Assembly: GCA_003248315.1 (NCBI GenBank)
Contig: QKWM01000004.1
Span: 1,426,001 to 1,490,000 of the forward strand
From: Streptomyces sp. SW4
GTDB taxonomy: Bacteria > Actinomycetota > Actinomycetes > Streptomycetales > Streptomycetaceae
Direction of reading: 5' to 3'
Length of the DNA: 64,000 nt
How positions within the stretch are numbered: the stretch's first letter is position 1; each line of letters starts with the position of its first letter. Shown here one piece after another: positions 19,565-28,568 of the stretch. The position numbers and the translations under genes were made by a program. The notes below the pieces were generated by a model that saw nothing but the letters and a program-made list of their open reading frames with translations, was not told the DNA's origin and did not search any database.

Positions 19565-19852
19565 ATGACCACCACCACCGCCGAGAAGACCGGCGCCCGG
19601 ACCGCCGAGGCCGCCGACGTGATCGCCGGCGCCCGGGAGCGCATCGACGCCCTGGACGACCGGATCATCGGCCTGATCCAGGAGCGCATGGCCGTGTCGG
19701 CCGTGATCCAGGAGGCCCGGATCACGTCCGGCGGCCGGCGCGTGAACCTCTCGCGCGAGATGGAGATCCTCGACCACTACCGCCAGGCCCTGGGCAAGCC
19801 GGGCACGGCGCTGGCGATGACGCTGCTGGAGCTGTGCCGCGGTCGCATCTGA
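19565..19852 (+). CDS. Chorismate mutase, AroQ class
   Basis: 95 residues, a monofunctional all-helical enzyme turning chorismate into prephenate for Phe and Tyr. The family pattern is visible: ARERIDALDDRIIGLIQERMAVSAVIQEARI with the active-site Arg and Lys/Arg positions, then VNLSREMEILDHYRQALGKPG. ATG 19565 is preceded by AAGGAG (19551-19556). A likely leader peptide and attenuator lie directly upstream. guaA is divergent. The frame is intact. Confidence 0.9.
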   Translation: MTTTTAEKTGARTAEAADVIAGARERIDALDDRIIGLIQERMAVSAVIQEARITSGGRRVNLSREMEILDHYRQALGKPGTALAMTLLELCRGRI

Positions 19853-19959
19853 GTTCGGGACGCCTCTCACCCGTACGGCGCGTGACCGGCGCCCGGACCG
19901 CTTCGTTGGTCCCGGTGTCCGTGTCAGCCAGGCGCGGGCCCGAGAGAACCACGCGTGGC

Positions 19960-20140
19960 TCGCTGGAGCGATGAGATGCACGGATCGTGCCGTGCGTCGT
20001 GGGACCTCGCTCCAGGGAAGTGACCGGACGGCAGGGGACAGCAGCCCGGTCACCCAAGAGAACGGCCGGCTCCGGGACGCCCGGGGCCGGCCGGCGGGAA
20101 CCGTCCCGGCCCGGGTCGAGCGGTTGCGGAGGCCTTTTTC
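19960..20140 (+). ncRNA. Candidate structured non-coding RNA
   Basis: A gene-free stretch with four successive perfect stems. (a) CTGGAGCGA 19963-19971 pairs with TCGCTCCAG 20007-20015 and encloses GCACGG/CCGTGC (19978-19983 and 19990-19995). (b) GTGACCGG 20020-20027 pairs with CCGGTCAC 20046-20053. (c) GGCCGGC 20064-20070 pairs with GCCGGCC 20086-20092 and encloses CCGGG/CCCGG. (d) AACCG 20099-20103 pairs with CGGTT 20121-20125, followed by TTTTT at 20135-20139. This resembles a compact RNA ending in an intrinsic terminator. It does not match 4.5S, tmRNA or RNase P that I can recognise. Strand is inferred from the T-run. Confidence 0.4.
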
Positions 20141-20291
20141 CGTCCAGCACGATGCGCAGTGAGCCAAGTCCCCTCCTCCGCCACCGCGTTCGCCCGTGCC
20201 GTCGTGCGACGACGTACCGCGGCAGACCAGCGGCGCAACCCCCCGGCGCCGCTTCCCAGGCACCGGTGCTGCCCTGACGCCGGTGCTGACC

Positions 20292-20333
20292 GACGAAGGG
20301 CCCCGCGGCCGACGTGCCGCGGGGCCCTTCGTC
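20292..20333. terminator. Strong 18-bp hairpin with no obvious upstream gene
   Basis: An 18-base arm (20292-20309, starting GACGAAGGGCCCC) and its exact complement (20316-20333) enclose CGACGT. It lies 440 bases after chorismate mutase and 343 bases before the LAETG gene. It is a terminator in form; the transcript it ends is not identified. Confidence 0.65.
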
Positions 20334-20382
20334 ATGCGCGGCTCCCATGCCGGGCCACCCGGACCAAGGCCCCGGCGCCCGG

Positions 20383-20515
20383 CACCCACCCGCAACCACC
20401 CCACGCCCACCCGGAACCGCCCGGCACCACCCGGCACCGCCCGGCACCACCCGGAACCGCCCGGCACCCACCCGAAGCCTCCCGGCACCCGCCCGGAACC
20501 CGCCCGGAACCAAGT
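20383..20515. repeat. CCCGGCACCAC-type short tandem repeats
   Basis: About twelve units of CCCGGCACCAC, CCCGGAACCGC and CCCGGCACCGC in a row. It is non-coding and ends at the A/T-rich promoter region (AACACATAAAATTTCTGTC, about 20522-20540) of the LAETG protein gene. Confidence 0.7.
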
Positions 20516-20675
20516 GATCCAGAACACATAAAATTTCTGTCAGTTCTGACGCAACCATTCACAGCTGTCACTGATCAAAGCTGCTGAATCAAGGGCCACG
20601 ACCGCGCCCCACACGCGGAGCCGCCCACCCACGCGTGCTGCGGCACCGCAGCACTCAGGACTTCTCGAGGTCTTC

Positions 20676-21820
20676 ATGAAGATTCGCCGCGCCATGGCCA
20701 CCGCGGCCGCGACGGCAGTTCTCGCGCCGCTCGCCCTGCTCTCCGCTCCGGCGGCGTTCGCGACGGAGAGCACCTCCCCCGCTCCGAGCGCCAGCGTCTC
20801 GGAAGACACCGACACGGGCGAGACCTCGTCCGAGGAGTCCGACGGCACCGGCACGGCGCCCTCGGCGTCCGCCTCCCAGAGCACGGAGGAGGGCGACGGC
20901 GCGGACACCGGGGCCGGCACGGACACCGAAACGGACACCGGGACCGACGCCGGTGAGGACACCGGCACGGACGGCGAGACCGACGACCAGACCGGCGGCG
21001 ACGAGAAGCCGGGCGCCACCAAGCCGTCCACCAGCGCCTCCCCCTCGACCAGCGCCTCCCGTCGCCGAGCAAGCCCGGCGAGGACGAGGAGGCCTGGAAC
21101 CCCTACCTCGACTGCGAGAGCTTCGACCTCGACGAGAAGCTCACGGCCACGATCTCCGGCCTGCCGAACAAGATCGTCGCCGGTTCGGGCTGGCACGACT
21201 TCCAGTTCGTGGTCGACAACGGCTCGGACAAGGACCTGAAGAACGTCTGGGTCAGCGCCTTCGCCGAGTACACCGACAACGCCGACGCCTCCCTCTACAC
21301 CGACCTGGCCGAGATCCAGGTCAAGGAGGACGGCAAGTGGACGTCGGCCTACCAGGACGCCGTCGACCTCGGGGACGGCGAGTCGGTGAACTTCTCCGGT
21401 TCCTTCGTCGCCGTCCTCGGCACGCTGGAGAAGGACACCACCGCCACGCTCGACCTGCGCGTGAAGGTGAAGGCGTCCGCCCCGGCCGGTTCCGCGATCG
21501 CGCTGAGCGAGGCGGTGTACGCGGGCGAGGGCACCCAGTGCTACGGCAACGGCGACTACTACGAGGTCACCGTGCTCGCCGCCGGCAGCAAGAAGCCGGG
21601 CGACGTCGGTGACGCGAAGCCGAACGGCAAGAAGCCCACGGCGCCCGCCGACAACGGCGTGAAGCCGCAGGGCAAGGGCAAGGAGATCACCGGCAGCCTC
21701 GCCGAGACCGGCTCCAGCTCCGCGCTGCCCACCATCGGCCTGGTCGGCGGGTTCGCCGTCGTCGCCGGTGCCGGTGCGCTCTTCCTGGTCAAGCGCCGCA
21801 AGGCCGGTTCGCACGCCTGA
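20676..21820 (+). CDS. LAETG-anchored cell-wall surface protein
   Basis: Secreted protein attached to peptidoglycan by a class E-type sortase. Signal peptide MKIRRAMATAAATAVLAPLA ending APAAFA; then about 100 residues of Asp/Thr/Glu/Ser-rich sequence; then a folded domain of about 150 residues (NPYLDCESFDLDEKLTATIS to GTQCYGNGDYYEVTVLAA) with two Cys that could pair. The end is SLAETGSSSALPTIG, a hydrophobic helix and KRRKAGSHA, a complete sorting signal. One missing C near 21063 explains the single frame change. The A/T-rich promoter region and the surface location suggest aerial-growth expression. Confidence 0.85.
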
Positions 21821-21860
21821 CGCACCCACACGTGACGTCGTGAGCACGTGACCACAGGAG

Positions 21861-21894
21861 AAGGACCTGCGCTCGGAGGGGGGCGCAGGTCCTT
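21861..21894. terminator. Bidirectional terminator between LAETG protein and GMC oxidoreductase
   Basis: AAGGACCTGCGC (21861-21872) and GCGCAGGTCCTT (21883-21894) form a perfect 12-bp stem, followed by CTTCTCATTTCTTC on the plus strand. It lies between two convergent genes. Confidence 0.8.
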
Positions 21895-21898
21895 CTTC

Positions 21899-23715
21899 TC
21901 ATTTCTTCGGCGGCACCGCCGGCATCCCGAGGAACGGCAGCCGCAGCGCGCCGAACGCCTCCGCCGGGACCGCCGGGGACTTCGGCTCGACCGGGGCCAG
22001 GCGCTCGTACGCCGCCCCCTGCTTCGGGCGCGGGTCGGGCTCGCCCTTGTTCGGCCAGAACGACATGGCGCGCTCGGCCTGTGCCGTGATGGTCAGGGAC
22101 GGGTTGACGCCCAGGTTGGCCGAGACGGCGGCGCCGTCGACGACCGAGATCCCGGGGTGGCCGTACAGCCGGTGGTAGGGGTCGATGACGCCCGAGGCGC
22201 GGTCGGCGCCGATCGGGCAGCCGCCGAGGAAGTGGGCGGTGAGCGGGGTGCCCATCAGCTCGCCGACGTTGGAGCCCGCGAAGCCGTTGATCTCGGCGGC
22301 GAGGGCCGAGGCGCCGTCGGTCGCCGCCTTGATCTGCTTGGGGTTGGGCGAGCCGTGGCCCTGACGGGCGGTCAGCAGACCCTTGCCCACGCCGGCCGGC
22401 TTCAGGTACGTCGTCAGGGAGTTGTCCAGCGACTGCATCACCAGGCCGATGATGGTCCGCTCCGACCAGCGGCGGTTGGACAGGGAGCGCAGCACCAGCA
22501 GGGGGTGCTTGGCGGCGTGCGCCAGGAAGCCGAGCACGCGGGAGGCGCCGGAGGCGTTCTCGCCGGCGTAGGGCACCTGGAGGATGGACAGGCCGCCCAT
22601 CGAGTTGGAGCCCTTGCCGTAGCGGACCGGTTCGATGTGGGTGTCGGGGTCGGGGTGGATGGAGGACGTGATGGCCACGCCCCGGGTGAAGTCGGCGCGC
22701 GGCTGCCCGGTGAGTTTGCGGTAGCGGCGGTCGTCGGTCTGGGCGCCGACCAGGGCTTCGGAGTTGGTGCGGGTCAGCTCGCCGAGCCGGTCGGACAGGT
22801 ACGGCAGCTGTCCGTTCGCCTTCATGCGGTGCAGCAGCGTCTGGGTGCCGTAGGTGCCGGCGGCGAGCACGACCCGGCGGGCGGTGAACGTGCGGCCGGG
22901 GCCCTTCTTCTTCCGGTCGGTGGGCAGGGTGGCGACGGCGTAGCCGCCGCGTGAGTCGTCGGTGACCGAGACGACGGTGGTCATGGGGTGCACGACCGCC
23001 CCGGCCTTCTCGGCCAGGTAGAGGTAGTTCTCGTTCAGGGTGTTCTTGGCGCCGAGGCGGCAGCCGGTCATGCAGGAGCCGCACTCGGTGCAGGCCTGCC
23101 GCCGGGGTCCCGCGCCGCCGAAGTAGGGGTCCTCGACGGTGTCGCCGGGTTTCGCCGTCACGGTGCCGTCGGCGTCCTTGCCGTCGCCGAAGAAGACGCC
23201 GACCGGGGCCATGTGGAAGGTGTCGCCGACGCCCATCCGCTCGGCGGCGGCCTTCAGATGGACGTCCGAGGGCGTCATCGTGGGGTTCAGGCGGACGCCG
23301 AGCATGCGCTGCGCCTGGTCGTAGTAGGGCTTCAGTTCCTCCTCCCAGTCGGTGATGTCCTTCCACTGGGGGTCCTCGAAGAACGGCTTCGGCGGTACGT
23401 AGAGGGTGTTGGCGTAGTTGAGGGAGCCGCCGCCCACCCCGCTCCTGCCAGGACCATGACATTCCCGAGCAGGTGGATGCGCTGGAGGCCGTACATGCCG
23501 AGCTTCGGGGCCCACAGGTAGTTCCTCAGGTCCCAGGAGTTCTTCGGCAGCGACTCGCGGGTGAAGCGGCGGCCGGCCTCCAGGACACCGACGCGGTATC
23601 CCTTCTCGGTGAGGCGCAGGGCGCTCACCGAGCCGCCGAAGCCGGAGCCGACGACGATGACGTCGTAGTCGTACCCGTTCTCGTCCCGGGCCGGGACGGA
23701 CTTCTCCTGTGACAC
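21899..23715 (-). CDS. GMC family FAD oxidoreductase, ChoD-like, with four-Cys cluster
   Basis: FAD-binding N-terminus [20 protein letters not shown], and the GMC C-terminal signature [31 protein letters not shown] ferredoxin-like [11 protein letters not shown] (CX2CX2CX3C) sits about one third of the way in, followed by [17 protein letters not shown]; my recollection is that M. tuberculosis ChoD has the same feature. One frameshift near 23440 joins VMVLAGAG to [13 protein letters not shown]. About 600 residues. It lies 61 bases after the aldehyde dehydrogenase gene, so the two probably form an operon. Cholesterol oxidase activity is not proven for this branch. Confidence 0.85.
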
Positions 23716-23775
23716 GTGCTCTCCTCGTCGAGAACGGAGGTGGACCGGGCGACCTGGCGGCCGGGCGGCCGTGGC

Positions 23776-25389
23776 CTAGCGGAAGCGGAACGCCTTCATC
23801 AGGCGCAGGCTGCGGCTCATGAACCGCGCGTACTGCTCGTCGTCCATGCCGAGGGACGGGGCCATCGGCAGCAGCCGCTGGTGGGCGACCGTCTGGGCCT
23901 CGGTGTACTTGAGGATGCCCTCGGAGCCGTGGCGGCGGCCGAGGCCGGAGTCCTTCATGCCGCCCATCGGGGACTGGACGCTGCCGTAGGCGGGCGCGTA
24001 GCCCTCGTTGATGTTGACGGTGCCGGTGCGCAGGCGGGCGGCGATCTCCCGGCCGCGGCGGGTGTTCGTCGTCCACACCGAGGAGTTCAGGCCGTACGGC
24101 GTGGCGTTGGCGCGGTCGACGGCCTCGTCCTCGGTGCGGAAGCGGTAGACGGAGACGACCGGCCCGAAGGTCTCCTCCGCGCACAGGGTCATGGTGTCCG
24201 TGACGCCGTCGAGGACGGTCGGCTCGTAGAAGTAGGGGCCGATGTCCGGGCGGGCCACACCGCCGGCCAGGACCTTCGCGCCCTGTGCCACGGCGTCGGA
24301 CACGTGCTGCCGCACGGTCTCCAGCTGCCGCTCCCCCACCAGGGAGCCCATGTCGGCGCCGTAGGCGAGGGAGGCGCCCAGCCGCATCGCGCGTGTGCGG
24401 GCCACGAAGCGGTCGAGGAACGCGTCGGCGATCGACTCGTGGACGTACAGCCGCTCCACCGAGATGCACAGTTGCCCGGCGGAGGAGAAGCAGGCGCGGA
24501 CGGCGCCCGCCGCGGCCTTCTCGACGTCGGCGTCCTCCAGGACCAGCATGGCGTTCTTGCCGCCGAGTTCGAGGGAGACGCCGACGAGACGGGCGGCGGC
24601 GCTCTGCGCGACCTCGCGGCCGGTGCGGGTGGAGCCGGTGAAGGAGACGTAGTCGGCGTGCCGGACGACCTCGGGACCGACGACCGGGCCGTCGCCCAGG
24701 ACGACCTGGAAGACGTCGGCGGGCAGCCCGGCCTCGATGAGCAGATCGCGGGCCCACAGGGCGGTCAGGCAGGTCTCGGTGTCGGGCTTCATCACGACCG
24801 CGTTGCCCGCGACGAACGCGGGGAGCGCGTCGCCGACGGAGAGTTCGAGGGGGTAGTTCCAGGGGGCGATCTGGCCGACGACGCCGCGCGGGTGGCGCAG
24901 CTCGGTCACCTTCGTCAGGGCCGGTACCGCTCCGGCGTGCCGCCTGGGCCGGAGGTAGGCGGCGGCGCGGCGGCCGTAGTGCCGGGCGGCGACGGCGACG
25001 GCCTGGACCTCCTCGTGGGCGTGCAGGCGGGCCTTGCCGGTCTCCAGCTGGATGAGGTCGAGGACCTCGGCCTGGCGCTCCAGCACCAGGTCGTGGAAGC
25101 GCAGCAGCACCGCGGCACGCTGCCGTACCGGCGTGCGCGCCCACACGGCCTGGGCGGCGCGGGCCAGTTCGAAGGCCTCGGCCACGTCCTCGGGCGTCGA
25201 CTCGGGGAGGTCGGCCAGCTTCTCGCCGGTGAACGGCGTGTGGTTGGCGGTGCGTCCGGAGCCGACGACGCCCTTGGTGAGCTGGGCGACCAGCTCGGGG
25301 GTGACCACGTCGGCGGCGGTGCGGGCGCCCGCCGGGGCGGGGGCGAGAGGGTTGGTGCCGGTCATGTCCAGGGCCTGCGCGTCCGTCAT
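23776..25389 (-). CDS. Aldehyde dehydrogenase, succinic semialdehyde dehydrogenase (GabD2-like)
   Basis: NAD(P)-dependent ALDH of about 537 residues, intact. Cofactor-binding GQIAPWNYPLE and FTGSTRTGREVA, catalytic Glu in SLELGGKNAM and catalytic Cys in SSAGQLCISVERLYVH. The end SPMGGMKDSGLGRRHGSEGILKYTE is standard. ATG 25389 (TDAQALDMTGTNPLAP) is chosen over one 54 bases upstream, whose lead looks non-coding. The closest remembered relatives are annotated as GabD2-type succinate-semialdehyde dehydrogenases. It is co-directional with the GMC oxidase. Confidence 0.85.
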   Translation of the reverse strand: MTDAQALDMTGTNPLAPAPAGARTAADVVTPELVAQLTKGVVGSGRTANHTPFTGEKLADLPESTPEDVAEAFELARAAQAVWARTPVRQRAAVLLRFHDLVLERQAEVLDLIQLETGKARLHAHEEVQAVAVAARHYGRRAAAYLRPRRHAGAVPALTKVTELRHPRGVVGQIAPWNYPLELSVGDALPAFVAGNAVVMKPDTETCLTALWARDLLIEAGLPADVFQVVLGDGPVVGPEVVRHADYVSFTGSTRTGREVAQSAAARLVGVSLELGGKNAMLVLEDADVEKAAAGAVRACFSSAGQLCISVERLYVHESIADAFLDRFVARTRAMRLGASLAYGADMGSLVGERQLETVRQHVSDAVAQGAKVLAGGVARPDIGPYFYEPTVLDGVTDTMTLCAEETFGPVVSVYRFRTEDEAVDRANATPYGLNSSVWTTNTRRGREIAARLRTGTVNINEGYAPAYGSVQSPMGGMKDSGLGRRHGSEGILKYTEAQTVAHQRLLPMAPSLGMDDEQYARFMSRSLRLMKAFRFR

Positions 25390-25558
25390 GAGCGGCAGGG
25401 TATGCCCCGGCGAACGCTTTGTGTACCCGTCGGTAATGGGCATTCACCGAGTGCTCACACGCTGCCAGTGATCGATGGCAACGAATGCGCTGATCAGGGC
25501 GTTGTCCGCCCGCCCGTCTCATTCCCCGGTCGGTCGCGACGGGCGGGCCGGCGTCCGG

Positions 25559-27342
25559 TCAGAGCCGGTCGACCTCCCAGTTGGCGAGCGCGGTCCGCGC
25601 GATCTCCCGGCCCTCCTCCGCGAAGTGGCCCTTGCCGGGGTAGTCGACGTGGATGCGGTACATGTCGCCGTTGTCCGCCCGGTAGTACAGGATCCGGAAC
25701 TCGCGGACGCGCGGCTCCTGCGTGTCCGTGGTCGTGTAGACGATCGTGTTCTCGGCCGCCTTGCGCCCCTTGTACGTCGTCTCCTTCGGCTCGCCCTTGG
25801 GGGCGGGCTCGTCGGCCATGTCCCAGGAGTACTCCCCGTCCCGGAGCATCTCCCAGTCGGCGAAGGCCTTGCCGGCGGCGGTGTCCGGAGCCTCACCGAG
25901 TGGACCACCGGTCTCGTCCGCCCCTTGGGGTCCCGGTCGACGTGGATCGACACCACTCCGCTCGGGTCGGCGAACGTCACGTTGGTGCCGTCCCAGTCGT
26001 CGCCCGGCTCGAGCTTCACGAACTCGGCCGGGACGCCGACGCTGACCCCGGCCTTCGCGCCGAGGTCGTGCTTCTTCCAGCCCTCGGGCAGCGGGCCCGC
26101 GAACGGGTCGGCCAGCACCAGGTATGCCGCCACCGACGCCGCCACGACGGCCGCGCCGAGCCCGGCCCACACCTTGGGGCCCGGACGGAACCCGCCCCGG
26201 GCGCCGGGCGTCTCGTGCGGGACGAACCGGGTGGGCGGCACGGGGCGGGCGGCCGGGCGGCGGCCTCCAGCAGGGCCCGCACCCGCGCGGCGTCCGGACG
26301 GTGCGCCGGGTCCTTCTGGAGGAGGCCCGTGATGGCCTCGGCGAGCGGTCCCTGCGCCGAGGCCGGCGGCGCGGGGGTGGCGTTCAGAACGGACTGGAGG
26401 GTGGCGGGGGTGTTGCTGCGGCGGAACGGCGAGACGCCCTCCGTCGCCGCGTACAGCACGACGCCGAGGGACCACAGGTCGCTCGCCGGGCCGGGGCGCC
26501 GGCCCAGCACCCGCTCGGGGCGATGTACTCGGGCGAGCCGACGAACCCGCCGGTGTCGGTGAGGCTGGTCTCGCCCTCGATCCGGGCGATGCCGAAGTCG
26601 GTGAGGACCACCCGGTCGTACCGGCCCAGCATCACGTTGTCCGGCTTGACGTCGCGGTGCAGGATGCCCGCGGCGTGCGCGGCCTCCAGGGCGCCGAGCA
26701 CCTCCAGGCCGATCCGGGCGGCCTCGCGCGCGTCCAGCGTGCCCTCCTGGAGGGCGTCGCCGAGCGAACGGCCGCGCACCAGCTCCATCACGATCCACGG
26801 CCGGCCGTCCACGACGGCGACGTCGTGCACGTCGACCACCGCGGGGTGGTCGAGCCGGGCGGCGGCGCGCGCCTCGCGGCGCATCCGCTCGAAGGCGTTG
26901 GCGCGTTCCCGTTCCGGCAGGTGCTCCGGGACCCGGGGCTCCTTGACGGCGACCTCGCGGTCCACCGTCTCGTCCAGCGCCCGCCAGACCGTGCCCATGC
27001 CGCCGTGTCCGAGCTTGGCGATCAGCCGGTAGCGGCCGGCGATGAGCCGCCCGCGCCGGGGTCCTGGGCCGCCGGCGCGGAGGGGCCTGCGGGTGCGGAG
27101 GGCGCGGAGGCCTCGGGCGGCGCGGAGGGCGTCGGCTGGTGCTGCTGCGGCGATTGCCGGTGCTGCTGGGGCTGGTGCTGGCGGGACTGCTGCGCGGGGC
27201 CGGGCTGCTGTCCCGGCACGACCTGGGTGGGTGTCGCGTACGGGTTGCCGGGATGCGGCACGGCGGCCTGCGGGTTCGGCGGTTGCAGGCCGAAACTCGT
27301 CGGCTCCTCGGCCCCGTGGCGGGCTCCCCCGTTGCTGTTCAT
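25559..27342 (-). CDS. Ser/Thr protein kinase 1 of cluster, membrane-anchored (frameshifted)
   Basis: Starts MNSNGGARHGAEEPTSFG with a Gln/Pro-rich cytoplasmic lead of about 100 residues. The kinase domain has HGGMGTVWRALDE, VAVKEPRV, HRDVKPDNVML, DFGIARIEG and GSPEYIAP. A membrane helix (WAGLGAAVVAASVAAYLVLA) is followed by about 200 extracytoplasmic residues beginning PLPEGWKKHDLGAKAGVSVG and ending ARTALANWEVDRL. Frame changes near 27060, 26520, 26230 and 25900 are needed. Catalytic residues are all present. Last gene of five in the transcription order. As I recall, an S. coelicolor cluster of five such kinases (SCO4775-4779) is tied to spore-wall synthesis. Confidence 0.85.
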
Positions 27343-27423
27343 GGGCCTATGCATATCGCGTCGGCGGCGTCCCCTTCCACCGAGGGTGCGCACCGGTCAC
27401 AGACCCGTGACGCGCGGCGCCGC

Positions 27424-28391
27424 TCATCTCCCGTTCGGCGGTCTGCGCACCGGCAGCCGCCGGAACGGGCGCAGCACCGCCATGAGCAGGCCCCGCCGCG
27501 AGCGCTGCCGCTCCCCGCCGCCGGACGAGGGCAGGCGGGTGCTGCCCGTGACCAGGAAGGCGCGCAGCATCTCCTCGGCGCGGGCCGCGTCCAGCCGCCG
27601 TCCCGGGTCGCGCTCCAGCAGCCCCCGGACGACCGGCAGCAGCGGCCCGGCCTGCGCGGGCGGCCGGACCGGCTCGTCGATGACGGCGTGCACGATGCCG
27701 CCCAGGGAGTCGCGGTGGAACGGCGACTCGCCGCTGAGGGCGGCGCACAGCAGCGCGCCGAGCGACCACAGGTCGGACTCGGGGCCGGTGCCCGTGCCGG
27801 ACATCCGCTCGGGCGCGGTGTACTCGGGCGACCCGACGAAGGAACCGGACTCGGTGAGCGTGGTGGTGCCCTCGACCTGGGCCACCCCGAAGTCGGTGAG
27901 GACGACCCGGCCGTCGCGTGCGACGAGCACGTTGGACGGCTTCACGTCCCGGTGCAGCACCCCGGCGGCGTGCGCGGTGCGCAGGGCGCCGAGCAGCGCG
28001 ATGCCGATGCGGGCGGCCTCGGCGGCGTCGACGGGGCCGTCGGCGGCGATGCGGTCGGCGAGCGAACCGCCGTCGACCAGTTCCATGACGATGTACGGGC
28101 GTTCGCCGTCCTCGACGACGTCGTGCACGACGATGATGTTCGGATGGCTCAGCCGGGCCACGGCACGCGCCTCGCGCAGCGTGCGTTCGCGCCGCCGCCG
28201 CGCCTCGGCCGCCGAGCGGGGGTCACGCAGGGGCAGCAGGGGCACGTCGAGGGCAGCGCCTTGACGGCGACCTGCCGGCCGAGCAACTGGTCGGTCGCCC
28301 GCCAGACGACGCCCATCCCGCCGGTGCCGAGCCGTTCCCCGAGCCGGTAACGGCCCGCGACGACACGCCCGGCCTCCCCCTCGGTCACCAT
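27424..28391 (-). CDS. Ser/Thr protein kinase 2 of cluster, short, no extracytoplasmic domain
   Basis: About 322 residues: ATG 28391 ([20 protein letters not shown]), [42 protein letters not shown] and [11 protein letters not shown]. The end ([21 protein letters not shown]) is basic, with only a short hydrophobic patch, so unlike its neighbours it has no clear membrane anchor or sensor. One frameshift near 28255 falls between the ATP-binding Lys and the C-helix. Probably a cytoplasmic partner kinase. Confidence 0.85.
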
Positions 28392-28568
28392 GCGCCCCAT
28401 CATGCCCCACCGGACGGACGGGCTCCGGACCACCGGGACGCCGGGTGGCCGACAACCGACGGCGCACGGAGGGCCGTTCGGCGCGGGGCCCGGCGCACGG
28501 GCGTCCGTGCGGTGCGGGGCCCGGCGCGCGGCGCGGGACCTGCGCGCCGTGCGCCGGCCGTGCGCCGG

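Noticed and set aside
19971..20162. A 63-codon ORF overlapping the candidate structured RNA
   Set aside because: Arg/Gly/Thr-rich without a domain, start only a few bases after a weak GGAG; the base-paired layout explains the region better.
25390..25443. Longer N-terminus of the aldehyde dehydrogenase (MPITDGYTKRSPG...)
   Set aside because: The extra 18 residues look like promoter sequence and do not match the family; ATG 25389 gives a normal start.
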